7,794 nt of DNA, taken from NCBI GenBank assembly GCA_028718045.1, contig JAQUMQ010000060.1, positions 1-7,794 of the forward strand, written 5' to 3'. This document shows, piece after piece, positions 1 to 6,472 of the stretch. The first letter of the stretch is position 1; every line of letters begins with the position of its first letter. The stretch comes from Actinomycetota bacterium (GTDB taxonomy: Bacteria > Actinomycetota > Humimicrobiia > Humimicrobiales > Humimicrobiaceae). A program made the position numbers and the translations under genes. Below the pieces are notes generated by a model that did not search any database, was not told the origin of the DNA, and was given only the letters and a program-made list of their open reading frames with translations.

Positions 1-2
1 AA

Positions 3-188
3 CCTTTCGAGCACAATACAATTCGCGGAAGAATCGCAATGATAGATGCTGCAACAAGAGGTGCCGTATCATTTGATAAAGTCAAACCTTTCGTTGAAGA
101 AATGGCGCCATGGACGGAAAATATGAATTGCCCGGCTTATATTAAAAATGAAATGAAAAAAATTATCGATCTTGCGTTGAAACAATAA
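3..188 (+). CDS. 3' end of an unidentified protein (partial, 61 residues visible)
   Basis: Frame 3 is open from the left edge to a TAA at 186-188, and the other two + frames hit stops early. The visible C-terminus begins PFEHNTIRGRIAMIDAATRG and ends KKIIDLALKQ. It is soluble in character, with alternating charged and hydrophobic residues and no membrane segment. The lysine-rich amphipathic end looks like a terminal helix. The start codon and most of the protein lie outside the window. I do not recognise the family and assign no function. No GC-rich hairpin with a U tract follows the stop; only a weak nested inverted repeat lies at 201-300. That it is a real gene rests on the open frame, protein-like composition and a clean end before an AT-rich gap. 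Confidence 0.7.
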   Translation, partial: PFEHNTIRGRIAMIDAATRGAVSFDKVKPFVEEMAPWTENMNCPAYIKNEMKKIIDLALKQ

Positions 189-200
189 AACAATAGCAGG

Positions 201-300
201 AGAAGTATGACTTAGCATATTGATATATAACAAATTTGCCGGTCGATTATTTAAAACAGTAATCACGGTAAATAAACCGGTAGGATACCTATCATACTCT
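201..300 (+). other. imperfect nested inverted repeat in the gap after the first gene
   Basis: Outer arms 201-210 and 292-300 (AGAAGTATGA against TCATACTCT) can pair over 9 bp with one bulged A. Inside them, CCGGT at 239-243 pairs with ACCGG at 276-280, and TTATTT at 247-252 pairs with AAATAA at 270-275, leaving a 3-nt bulge. No U tract follows, so it is not a standard terminator. It may be a processed 3' end of the upstream mRNA, or chance pairing in AT-rich DNA. Confidence 0.25.
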
Positions 301-342
301 GTACATTATATCGAGCATCTTAAATCTCTTAACGAACAATAT

Positions 343-370
343 TTGTGTTCAATATTTCTTTTGTTATAAT
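343..370 (+). promoter_or_regulatory. sigma-A-type promoter for the NlpE-like lipoprotein gene
   Basis: A -35-like TTGTGT at 343-348 is followed by a 16-bp spacer and a perfect -10 TATAAT at 365-370. Transcription would begin near 377, giving a leader of about 38 nt before the ATG at 415. An inverted repeat GAACA/TGTTC (334-338 and 346-350) overlaps the -35 and could be an operator. Confidence 0.6.
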
Positions 371-414
371 TTGGTATTATTATATTAATATTAAAAATTA
401 TTGAAAGGAAAGTA

Positions 415-786
415 ATGAAAAAAATATTATCGGTTTTGTTAATAATTATGGTTTGTTTTATAGCGATAATAAGTTTTGGCTGCAATAAATCTAAATTAAG
501 CGGTACTTACGAAGGGACTTTGCCTGCCGCTGACTGTCCTGGTCTTCAAACCCTGATAACCTTCAACTCTGACGGAACCTTTCACATGGAAGAGACTTTC
601 CTTGAAAGGGACGTCGAACCTAGGATTACAGATGGGAAATGGACTCTTGACGGAGACATAATCAGGTTTACCGACAATGATTATAAATTCGAATACAAGC
701 TTATTTCTGAAAAAGAAATAAGATGGGCTCCTAACGGTGAAGAAATTACGGGTACTGATCTTAACTGGTCTCTTTTTAAAAAATAA
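415..786 (+). CDS. NlpE-like lipoprotein, single N-terminal-type domain
   Basis: This 123-residue protein starts with a lipoprotein signal: positive MKK, a hydrophobic stretch at residues 4-19, then lipobox S20-F-G-C23. Cys23 should be lipidated and anchor it to the outer face of the membrane. The mature part matches the NlpE N-terminal domain: a YEGTLP start at 32-37, DCPG at 40-43, then an alternating beta pattern with DGTF, a GKW and an E-rich strand. NlpE is known in Escherichia coli as an outer-membrane lipoprotein linked to copper tolerance and Cpx surface sensing. This protein has only the first domain and would sit on the cytoplasmic membrane of a monoderm, so that role cannot be transferred. 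The usual CxxC of the domain reads AADC here: Ala38 replaces the first Cys and Cys41 remains. A Shine-Dalgarno AAAGGA at 404-409 lies 5 nt before the ATG. The gene stands alone between its own promoter and terminator. Confidence 0.85.
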   Translation: MKKILSVLLIIMVCFIAIISFGCNKSKLSGTYEGTLPAADCPGLQTLITFNSDGTFHMEETFLERDVEPRITDGKWTLDGDIIRFTDNDYKFEYKLISEKEIRWAPNGEEITGTDLNWSLFKK

Positions 787-799
787 TCCATAAATATTC

Positions 800-854
800 A
801 TATCCCCTTAAAATCTTAAGATATTAAAGAAAGATTCAAGGGGATATTTTGTTT
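800..854 (+). terminator. Rho-independent terminator of the lipoprotein gene
   Basis: ATATCCCCTT at 800-809 pairs perfectly with AAGGGGATAT at 838-847. The stem continues as AATCTT (812-817) with AAGATT (831-836) around a 13-nt loop. TTTTGTTT follows the stem on the + strand. It starts 13 nt after the lipoprotein stop and lies between convergent genes. Read on the - strand, the same hairpin lies about 50 nt beyond the purL stop, but its tail is less U-rich, so any purL termination here would be weaker. Confidence 0.9.
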
Positions 855-899
855 ATATTTTATATTTTTTTATTATAAAAAATGAAAGACTTTATTTTT

Positions 900-3236
900 T
901 TAATTCCTGTTGCTGGCTTTTTTTAGCTTTTCGTTTGAAATATTTAGTATCTGTTTTCCATTTTCATAAACTGTAAAACTTCCGTCATTTGTTGTTTTGC
1001 CTATCTGCGTTATTTTTATATCGTATCCTTTGAATACATTTTCAAGTTTTCTTTCCTGCCCTTCTTTTGCTACTATAATTCCGGCAAAAGATTCGCTGAA
1101 TAACTTGTAGTCTATTCTTTCGCCGTTGTTGTTTAAAGCTTCCGCGTTTATCGTTGCCCCAACCCCGTTCTTACCTTTTAAAATCATATGTGTTATAGCT
1201 GTAGCTAAACCGCCATTTCCGACAAACTTCGAGGATTCCAGCAATTCTTTTTCGACTCCTTCTATGCAGGCATACTCAAAACATGCGGCTTCTTTACGGG
1301 ATAGATTGGGTAAATTTTTACCTAATTGGTTGTGCATCATTGAATATTCCGAACCTTTAAACTCATGTTTTATTTCCCCAATAACATAAATTGTCCTTCC
1401 GGGTTTCTTAAATTCGTTCGTTACGGTTTTGGTATAATCATTAATAAATCCGAAAACAGCCGGAACCATCGAAGGATCTATTGCTCTTATTTCTTTTTCC
1501 TCTGTAATAAAAGTGTTGTTAAGCGATACGTTACCCGAAATAATTGCCAGGGGTTCCTCTTTGCCGTATATCGGAATATTGCATGCCTCGTTTAATCCTT
1601 TTATTCCCTCAGCAAAACTATAGAAATCTTCGGGTTTATCAGGATTTGCATAATTGCACCCATCTGTTGCCGCTATCGGCCTCAAACCAGCCAGCGCTAG
1701 TTTGAGTCTTGCTTGAACTACTGCCAGATAAGCTTGTTCTCTTGGTGCGCCGTTTCTTCCGTGTATCGACTTTCCCCCAAATACCAAAGCTATTCCCTTC
1801 TTTTTTTGCTCGTCACTTACTTTTTCATTCATCAAAGGGGCAATTACGGCTACGTCCGTTTGCCCGGATTTTGTTATCATATGATCTTTGTCCTTGTACG
1901 CTTCATATGCATCTTTTTTCAGGTATACATTATCGGAATTTAATATGCTTAAAATTACGTCTTCCAAGTTTTGCGGTTTTTCTACCTTAAATTCTCTTAC
2001 CGCTTCAATAACCGGGGCCTTGGTTTCAGGCTCATACTCTGGAGAGTGTGTTATCAAGCTGTTGGGTATGTCACAGAAAATTTCCCCAGTTTTGCTGTCT
2101 TTCATAATGAATCTATCTTCTTTGATTACTTCTCCTATAACAGTTATCCTGCCTCCATTTTTTATAAAAGCCGCATTATTGCCAAAAGCGTCCACAATAA
2201 TGTCCGTTGCTTTTCCCGACGGCGCAATAATCATGTTCCTTTCCTGGTCTTCTCCGACCGCCAATTCATAAGCACTTATGCCTGCCGAAGACGGCACTTT
2301 GTCCGTATATATTATTACTCCATATCCATCCGGAACTTGTTCCGATGTCGAGCACGTCAGCCCGGCAGCTCCCATATCTTTCATGGATATTTTTTTGAAT
2401 AATCCTTCTCTTGCCAATTCTTGTTTTGCTTGTTCCAGTGCAATCAATGTATCTCTTTCAAGTTCAGGTTTTGAACCGAATTCAGCTTCGTAAAGCTGCT
2501 TTCCTTCTTCTCTTGTCTTTGAAGCGCTTGACGCTCCACCGGCAGCAGCCCCTCTGGTTTCTTTCCCGAAATATATCAAATTATAGCCGGCGGAATCCTT
2601 CGAAGCAGTATTTGGCATTAGCCCGTCTTTTTTGACAACTCCTATCGCAGAAACATTTGCCAGACAATTTTCCTTTAAATATTCATTGAAATCAACATCC
2701 AAGTCTATCAAAGGAACACCCATCACATTACAGTAATTGGCTGCGCCCTTTGTTGCTTCTTTTAATATGTATTTCGAATGTTCGTCACTTAACGGACCTG
2801 TCCTTAAAGAAACACCGCAACCAAAAATTTTGGCGCCCATGGCAAATATATCCCTGATTACGCCTCCGATTCCCGTGGCAGCACCGTCATAGGGATTTTC
2901 TTGTGTGGGATGGTTATGCGATTCGACTTTAAAAACAACAATATAATCCGTGCCCGGTATTAAAACAGCTCCCGCTTCGCTTTTTTCGGTCTTAAAAACA
3001 TAGCTGTTTTCCATTATCAAGGTTCTAAGCGTTTTTTTTGTATGCTTGTAAGAACAATGTTCGGACCATAAAGCATCCAGGATGCCCAGCTCAGTTGTGC
3101 TTAGTATTTTTTTTGCTCTTTTCTGAGCTTCTTTGACTTCAGATAAAGAAAGGCTCCAACCATTTTTACTTATAATTTTTTTAAGATCAGAATCAGTCTT
3201 GCTCCTATCAAAAAAATCTAAATTTTCTCCAGTCAT
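900..3236 (-). CDS. purL: phosphoribosylformylglycinamidine synthase, PurL subunit (divergent)
   Basis: PurL is the ATP-dependent synthetase of purine step four, converting FGAR to FGAM with ammonia from the PurQ glutaminase. At 778 residues it is in the range of small PurL, somewhat long, and has no fused glutaminase. Family landmarks run in order: SEHCSY at 58-63, ESHNHP at 105-110, a glycine-rich GAATGIGG with RDIFAMGA at 118-135, DMGAAGLT at 287-294, DQER at 330-333, the second half beginning near 455, NPDKPE at 531-536, SGNVSL at 567-572 and LFSES at 712-716. Several other motifs depart from the usual form. The stretch that normally reads TGRDGI is replaced by an Ala/Gly/Ser-rich segment at 227-239. 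The usual SDGGLA is GNGGLA at 673-678. The segment at 486-498 contains GGKSIHGRNG, where small PurL normally has TDCNPR. Small PurL works with PurQ and PurS, and neither is next to it here. A Shine-Dalgarno GAGAGG at 3242-3247 sits 5 nt before the ATG. Confidence 0.93.
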   Translation of the reverse strand: MTGENLDFFDRSKTDSDLKKIISKNGWSLSLSEVKEAQKRAKKILSTTELGILDALWSEHCSYKHTKKTLRTLIMENSYVFKTEKSEAGAVLIPGTDYIVVFKVESHNHPTQENPYDGAATGIGGVIRDIFAMGAKIFGCGVSLRTGPLSDEHSKYILKEATKGAANYCNVMGVPLIDLDVDFNEYLKENCLANVSAIGVVKKDGLMPNTASKDSAGYNLIYFGKETRGAAAGGASSASKTREEGKQLYEAEFGSKPELERDTLIALEQAKQELAREGLFKKISMKDMGAAGLTCSTSEQVPDGYGVIIYTDKVPSSAGISAYELAVGEDQERNMIIAPSGKATDIIVDAFGNNAAFIKNGGRITVIGEVIKEDRFIMKDSKTGEIFCDIPNSLITHSPEYEPETKAPVIEAVREFKVEKPQNLEDVILSILNSDNVYLKKDAYEAYKDKDHMITKSGQTDVAVIAPLMNEKVSDEQKKKGIALVFGGKSIHGRNGAPREQAYLAVVQARLKLALAGLRPIAATDGCNYANPDKPEDFYSFAEGIKGLNEACNIPIYGKEEPLAIISGNVSLNNTFITEEKEIRAIDPSMVPAVFGFINDYTKTVTNEFKKPGRTIYVIGEIKHEFKGSEYSMMHNQLGKNLPNLSRKEAACFEYACIEGVEKELLESSKFVGNGGLATAITHMILKGKNGVGATINAEALNNNGERIDYKLFSESFAGIIVAKEGQERKLENVFKGYDIKITQIGKTTNDGSFTVYENGKQILNISNEKLKKASNRN

Positions 3237-3302
3237 ATAAACCTCTCGATCTTGAATTTTGTAAAATTTATTGCTTTTTTAAACTCACAAAACAATCGAA
3301 TC

Positions 3303-3333
3303 AAATTAATGCATAAAACAATTGCATTAATTT
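3303..3333 (-). repeat. 11-bp perfect inverted repeat in the purL leader
   Basis: AAATTAATGCA at 3303-3313 and TGCATTAATTT at 3323-3333 are exact reverse complements around a 9-nt loop. With a transcription start near 3341, the hairpin begins within about 10 nt of the purL mRNA 5' end. It could stabilise the message or, as DNA, bind a regulator. On the + strand it is followed by more Ts, but no + gene precedes it to terminate. Confidence 0.6.
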
Positions 3334-3347
3334 TTTATTCAGAAAGT

Positions 3348-3377
3348 ATTATATTCTTTCTATACCATAGTTAACAA
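3348..3377 (-). promoter_or_regulatory. promoter for purL
   Basis: Read on the - strand, a -35-like TTGTTA (3377-3372) is followed by an 18-bp spacer and a perfect TATAAT (3353-3348). The predicted start near 3341 gives a leader of about 105 nt to the purL ATG. I saw no purine riboswitch core in the leader, and no paired PurR boxes. Confidence 0.6.
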
Positions 3378-3470
3378 TAATTTTTATTAAATTCATGACC
3401 CGAAATTGCAAATTCTCCGATAGCTTGGGTTTGACCGATAAATAATCGGCGAATGGATATGTCCTGCATT

Positions 3471-3478
3471 ATATCGAC
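3471..3478 (+). repeat. ATATCGAC octamer, copy 1
   Basis: One of three exact intergenic copies on the + strand. This copy lies 22 bp past the MATE stop codon and is flanked by an inverted repeat ATTAT (3468-3472) and ATAAT (3479-3483). Confidence 0.4.
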
Positions 3479-3499
3479 ATAATATCAAATCATATCGGC

Positions 3500-4873
3500 T
3501 TATAAATGAACTTGCCCGCATTCCTTTAACCTGATCATTTCGTTGAATTTTCCCATTTGCCACCAAACGAATACTGCAGTCATAACTATCGAAATAAAAT
3601 TGGAAACCGGGATCGAAAACCATAAACCCATCAATCCAAAGAATATGGGCAGTATGATTATTGCCGGCAAAAGAATCAGCAGCTGTCGCGACAGAATGAT
3701 TATAAGCGATGGAACGGTTTTACCGATTGCCTGAAAAAGGCTGCCGCCCAATATCTGAAATCCTATGAAAGGAAGAAGCGACACCATTATTCTTACCGGT
3801 AAAATACCAAGTTTTATGATATTCATATCGCTTGTAAAAATATTTAAAATCCTGCCTGGTATTGACATGAGCAGGATAAATCCTGTCCCGGCTACGAATA
3901 CCGTCCATAAAAAAGCTTCCTTCAAAACCAACTTGATTCTTTCATAGTGTCCGGCACCAAAATTAAAGCTTACCAGCGTGGAAAATCCCTGCGCAATACC
4001 TATTATGGGCATCTCAATAAAATTCAAAACGCGTAAACTTATGCCAAGTATTGCTACATACATGTCATTGCCGTATTGAAGTACCGTCCTGTTGAAAAAT
4101 AAAAAAACCGCACTTCCTGCAACCTGCATTGCAAATGAGGGAAATCCTATTGCAAATATTTCTTTCAATAATATAAAATCTGGCTTAAAAGACTTTAAAT
4201 ATAGTTTATAAATGCTTTTTGACGAAATAAAAAAGCTTATTACATAAACGGCGCTTATTACCTGACTTATTATCGTTGCGATAGCCGCACCTTTGACTCC
4301 CATCTTAAAACCAAATATAAAAACAGGGTCGAGAATGGTATTGCTGATTGCCCCTATAAGCATACTATACATCGCTGCCCTGGGTTTGCCTTCCGCCCTT
4401 ATAAGGTTGTTTGCCGTTATCGAAAATGAAAACGAAATAAATCCGATCAGGATAATAGCCATATAATCTCTTGCATACTCGTATGTGACATTTGATGCAC
4501 CAAAAAAATAAAGAATATCATCGATAAACAAGTAAGCAGGGACCATCAGTACCACACTGATTATCATATTAAGAAGGATTGCATTGGAAGCAGTTTTTAA
4601 TGCTTTTTCTTTTTTGTTGGAGCCGAGAGCTCTCGATATGATTGAAGCGGAACCGACACCTATCATTATGCCTATAGCCATCATTATAAGTTGGATTGGC
4701 ATTACTATCGTAAGCGCCGCAATCGCAATGGGACCCACTCCCTGACCGACAAAAAAAGTATCAACCATATTGTAAAGCGCACTTACAAGCATCCCGACAA
4801 CCGCAGGAGTTGAAAACTTAAAAAGCAACGATCTTATATTACTGTTTAAAATTTGTTGTCTTTGTTCTTCCAT
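3500..4873 (-). CDS. MATE family efflux transporter, MepA-like
   Basis: A 457-residue, strongly hydrophobic protein of usual MATE length, with about 12 predicted membrane helices in two related halves. It would export organic cations or other drugs and metabolites in exchange for Na+ or H+; the substrate cannot be read from sequence. Supporting segments are the N-terminal PAVVGMLVSALYNMVDTFFV, a motif around residues 155-165 containing NNLIRAEGKP, the following NTILDPVFIF with GVKGAAIAT, and a second-half stretch with QGFSTLVSFNFGA. This pattern fits the MepA/DinF side of the family better than NorM. An in-frame TAG lies 9 nt before the ATG, so this is the most upstream possible start. No Shine-Dalgarno precedes it; the sequence there is GTGCTTTTTT, which is unusual beside its neighbours. 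A leader of about 145 nt with a hairpin separates it from its promoter. I saw no clear terminator before the purL promoter. Confidence 0.93.
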   Translation of the reverse strand: MEEQRQQILNSNIRSLLFKFSTPAVVGMLVSALYNMVDTFFVGQGVGPIAIAALTIVMPIQLIMMAIGIMIGVGSASIISRALGSNKKEKALKTASNAILLNMIISVVLMVPAYLFIDDILYFFGASNVTYEYARDYMAIILIGFISFSFSITANNLIRAEGKPRAAMYSMLIGAISNTILDPVFIFGFKMGVKGAAIATIISQVISAVYVISFFISSKSIYKLYLKSFKPDFILLKEIFAIGFPSFAMQVAGSAVFLFFNRTVLQYGNDMYVAILGISLRVLNFIEMPIIGIAQGFSTLVSFNFGAGHYERIKLVLKEAFLWTVFVAGTGFILLMSIPGRILNIFTSDMNIIKLGILPVRIMVSLLPFIGFQILGGSLFQAIGKTVPSLIIILSRQLLILLPAIIILPIFFGLMGLWFSIPVSNFISIVMTAVFVWWQMGKFNEMIRLKECGQVHL

Positions 4874-4909
4874 AAAAAAGCACTAAAACGCTAACAAATT
4901 ATTGTCATA

Positions 4910-4917
4910 ATATCGAC
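4910..4917 (+). repeat. ATATCGAC octamer, copy 2
   Basis: An exact copy in the MATE leader, 36 bp before the ATG. A near copy, ACATCGAC, lies at 4939-4946. On the mRNA strand the two give GTCGAT direct repeats about 29 nt apart. Confidence 0.4.
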
Positions 4918-4951
4918 TTTGAACATAATTCTGAATTTACATCGACTAAAG

Positions 4952-4974
4952 AAGCAATATTGTCCCAATTGCTT
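4952..4974 (-). other. hairpin in the MATE 5' leader
   Basis: AAGCAAT (4952-4958) and ATTGCTT (4968-4974) are exact reverse complements around a 9-nt loop. Flanking A and T runs can extend the stem past a bulge. It lies in the middle of the predicted leader of an mRNA without a Shine-Dalgarno, so it may affect translation or stability. No known riboswitch class is recognised. Confidence 0.45.
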
Positions 4975-5025
4975 TTTCAGCGACATTTTTTTCTTTCCTG
5001 ACGGAACTTAAAGCAAGAAAAACAA

Positions 5026-5053
5026 ATTATACCAGCAGGCTTTAAAAAATCAA
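5026..5053 (-). promoter_or_regulatory. promoter for the MATE gene, extended -10
   Basis: On the - strand TTGATT (5053-5048) is followed by a 16-bp spacer and TATAAT (5031-5026), with TGG directly before the -10 giving an extended -10. The predicted start near 5019 implies a leader of about 145 nt. Confidence 0.7.
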
Positions 5054-5056
5054 GGC

Positions 5057-5066
5057 GCAATATTGC
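5057..5066. promoter_or_regulatory. palindrome GCAATATTGC, possible operator upstream of the MATE -35
   Basis: A perfect 10-bp palindrome lies 3 bp upstream of the MATE -35. Nine of its bases, GCAATATTG, recur at 4954-4962 inside the leader hairpin, so the two copies flank the promoter. A regulator-binding role is inference. Confidence 0.35.
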
Positions 5067-5099
5067 TTACCTTTTTAAAAATTACATATATTACATGAG

Positions 5100-5113
5100 A
5101 GTAAGCGCTTTAG
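5100..5113. promoter_or_regulatory. cre-like site (CcpA-type), tentative
   Basis: AGTAAGCGCTTTAG contains the palindrome AAGCGCTT and matches the idealised catabolite element TGAAAGCGCTTTCA at 9 or 10 of 14 positions. The terminal bases differ. It lies about 50 bp upstream of the MATE -35. Confidence 0.25.
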
Positions 5114-5121
5114 AATTTAAA

Positions 5122-5129
5122 ATATCGAC
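5122..5129 (+). repeat. ATATCGAC octamer, copy 3
   Basis: An exact copy 48 bp downstream of the GGDEF stop codon and about 70 bp upstream of the MATE -35. Confidence 0.4.
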
Positions 5130-5176
5130 AAATGCAAGCTCGGATATCCGCATGATTATTGTAAGTCGGTTTTATT

Positions 5177-6334
5177 TTACGATACCGGTTCCTTAATTCT
5201 ATATTGCATCACTTTTCTTCTCTTATCTTTATACATCGAGTTATCGATGTTTTTGAGAAACTGTTTGATCGTCATACCGGATTTTAAATCGAAAATATCA
5301 TATCCTATGCTAAGGTCAATTTTATAAGGGGTTATTTTCTGAGCATTGAACTTTGCTATATTATCTTTTATCCTTTTTACCGTATTTATCAGATCCCATT
5401 TCTTCTCTATTTTAATGATGACGGCAAATTCATCTCCTCCGTATCTGGCAATGAAGTCGTCTTTCCTGATGCTCTTCTTTAGTATTTTCCCGGTATATTC
5501 CAATGCCTGATCTCCGACAATATGCCCATAAACATCATTTATCATTTTGAAAGAATTTACATCTATCATTATCCCTCCAAGATTATTCTTTCTGGTGCTA
5601 TCTTTAACGTACTCTGCCAAATATTTATCCAATTGCCTGCGATTGTACAATCCGGTAAGATAATCTGTATTGAGCTGATCATTTTGTATATTCATAAATA
5701 CGATAAGCGACGATATTGTGGTAGATATCCATAGCAGCGATATTCCATAAAATATGGACTGGATTAACCCGCTTATGAAAGGCGGTATCGCAAATACGAT
5801 AAGAGGGGTATAATCATTTTTTCTGATCATTTTTCTTTTTATTACCAGCTGTGTGGATGTATAAACAAAATAAAAATATGTCACGGCAGGTAACATATAA
5901 AATAACTTTCCCCTGTGATATATATTATTGCCGTCAATATAAAACATGCCGTCATTGAAAAAACTCAAGATGGTCAGTATTGTGATTATAATCATGGGCA
6001 TATACAACGGTATCAATTTATTTTTATATCGGTTTTCATCTCTGTATATCTTATAGTCCGCATAAAACGACCATAACATGCATGGCAAGGGATTTAAAAT
6101 ATAATATAAAGATGTTATCGATAAGTTGAAATTTCTAACCACAAATCCCGGTTTGCCATCCAGAATCCATGTAAATGTATCGATTACCAGCAATAAAGCA
6201 TTGGCGCTTAATAATGTCAGGAAAAGTTTCTGATCAAATGTGTAAGTTTTTGAACGATTGCGAATATTCAAAAATATTAACAATAAAATTATAAGCGCAA
6301 AAACATTAATTTCAATATAAGCTACGAGCAACAT
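5177..6334 (-). CDS. seven-TM sensor diguanylate cyclase (GGDEF protein)
   Basis: This enzyme makes cyclic di-GMP from two GTP. Residue numbers here count from the upstream ATG at 6343. The N-terminal 220 residues hold about seven hydrophobic helices (near 9-28, 38-60, 73-95, 108-128, 147-165, 179-199 and 203-218). This resembles the seven-TM sensor region found before histidine-kinase or GGDEF domains in clostridia. The cytoplasmic GGDEF domain follows: DYLTGLYNRR at 227-236, metal-site Asp261 in a DVNSFKMIND segment, and intact GGDEF at 302-306. RKDD at 293-296 is an RxxD inhibitory site five residues earlier, so product feedback is expected. There is no EAL, HD-GYP or PAS domain, and the signal sensed is unknown. 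I chose the ATG at 6334 because CAGGA (6347-6343) lies 8 nt before it. For the ATG at 6343 the same bases abut the codon; using that start adds three residues. The leader has a strong promoter and an operator-like palindrome. Confidence 0.93.
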   Translation of the reverse strand: MLLVAYIEINVFALIILLLIFLNIRNRSKTYTFDQKLFLTLLSANALLLVIDTFTWILDGKPGFVVRNFNLSITSLYYILNPLPCMLWSFYADYKIYRDENRYKNKLIPLYMPMIIITILTILSFFNDGMFYIDGNNIYHRGKLFYMLPAVTYFYFVYTSTQLVIKRKMIRKNDYTPLIVFAIPPFISGLIQSIFYGISLLWISTTISSLIVFMNIQNDQLNTDYLTGLYNRRQLDKYLAEYVKDSTRKNNLGGIMIDVNSFKMINDVYGHIVGDQALEYTGKILKKSIRKDDFIARYGGDEFAVIIKIEKKWDLINTVKRIKDNIAKFNAQKITPYKIDLSIGYDIFDLKSGMTIKQFLKNIDNSMYKDKRRKVMQYRIKEPVS

Positions 6335-6472
6335 CTTCGGCATCCTGTTATTTTATTTGGTATCTCAAATCCGTATATTTTTTAAAGTAATCGAGTTTTT
6401 TAAGAATTTTTCAACCTGCAGTCTGAACTGTCAATATCTTATCAAAAATTACAATATCCGTATAAAATCATT

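Larger units (their letters stand above)
4874..5176. other. 303-bp regulatory gap between the GGDEF and MATE genes
   Basis: This gap holds no gene that I can support. Reading toward the MATE gene it contains a perfect palindrome CGGATATCCG (5141-5150), an ATATCGAC copy, a cre-like palindrome, the palindrome GCAATATTGC, the MATE promoter, a leader hairpin, ACATCGAC at 4939-4946 and a second ATATCGAC. The GGDEF gene has no obvious GC-rich terminator here. Confidence 0.6.

Noticed and set aside
1126..2635. Several 70-140-codon + strand frames opposite purL
   Set aside because: They are antisense to a well-conserved gene, are Phe/Ser/Cys-rich as expected for complements of Lys/Glu-rich coding, and have no ribosome sites or family match.
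3237..3345. Purine or PRPP riboswitch in the purL leader
   Set aside because: The conserved cores of the purine aptamer and the ykkC-type aptamers are not visible; only an AT-rich hairpin is present.
3433..3450. Small hairpin CCGAT/ATCGG after the MATE stop as a terminator
   Set aside because: The 5-bp stem is not followed by Us on the - strand.
3393..3623. 76-codon - strand frame overlapping the end of the MATE gene
   Set aside because: It overlaps a strongly supported gene in another frame by about 120 bp. Its composition (many Tyr, Arg, Ser, Ile) looks like a shadow frame.
5141..5150. Perfect palindrome CGGATATCCG after the GGDEF gene
   Set aside because: As a terminator stem it leaves no loop and has no U tract. 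Ten-base palindromes are not rare enough alone to claim an operator.
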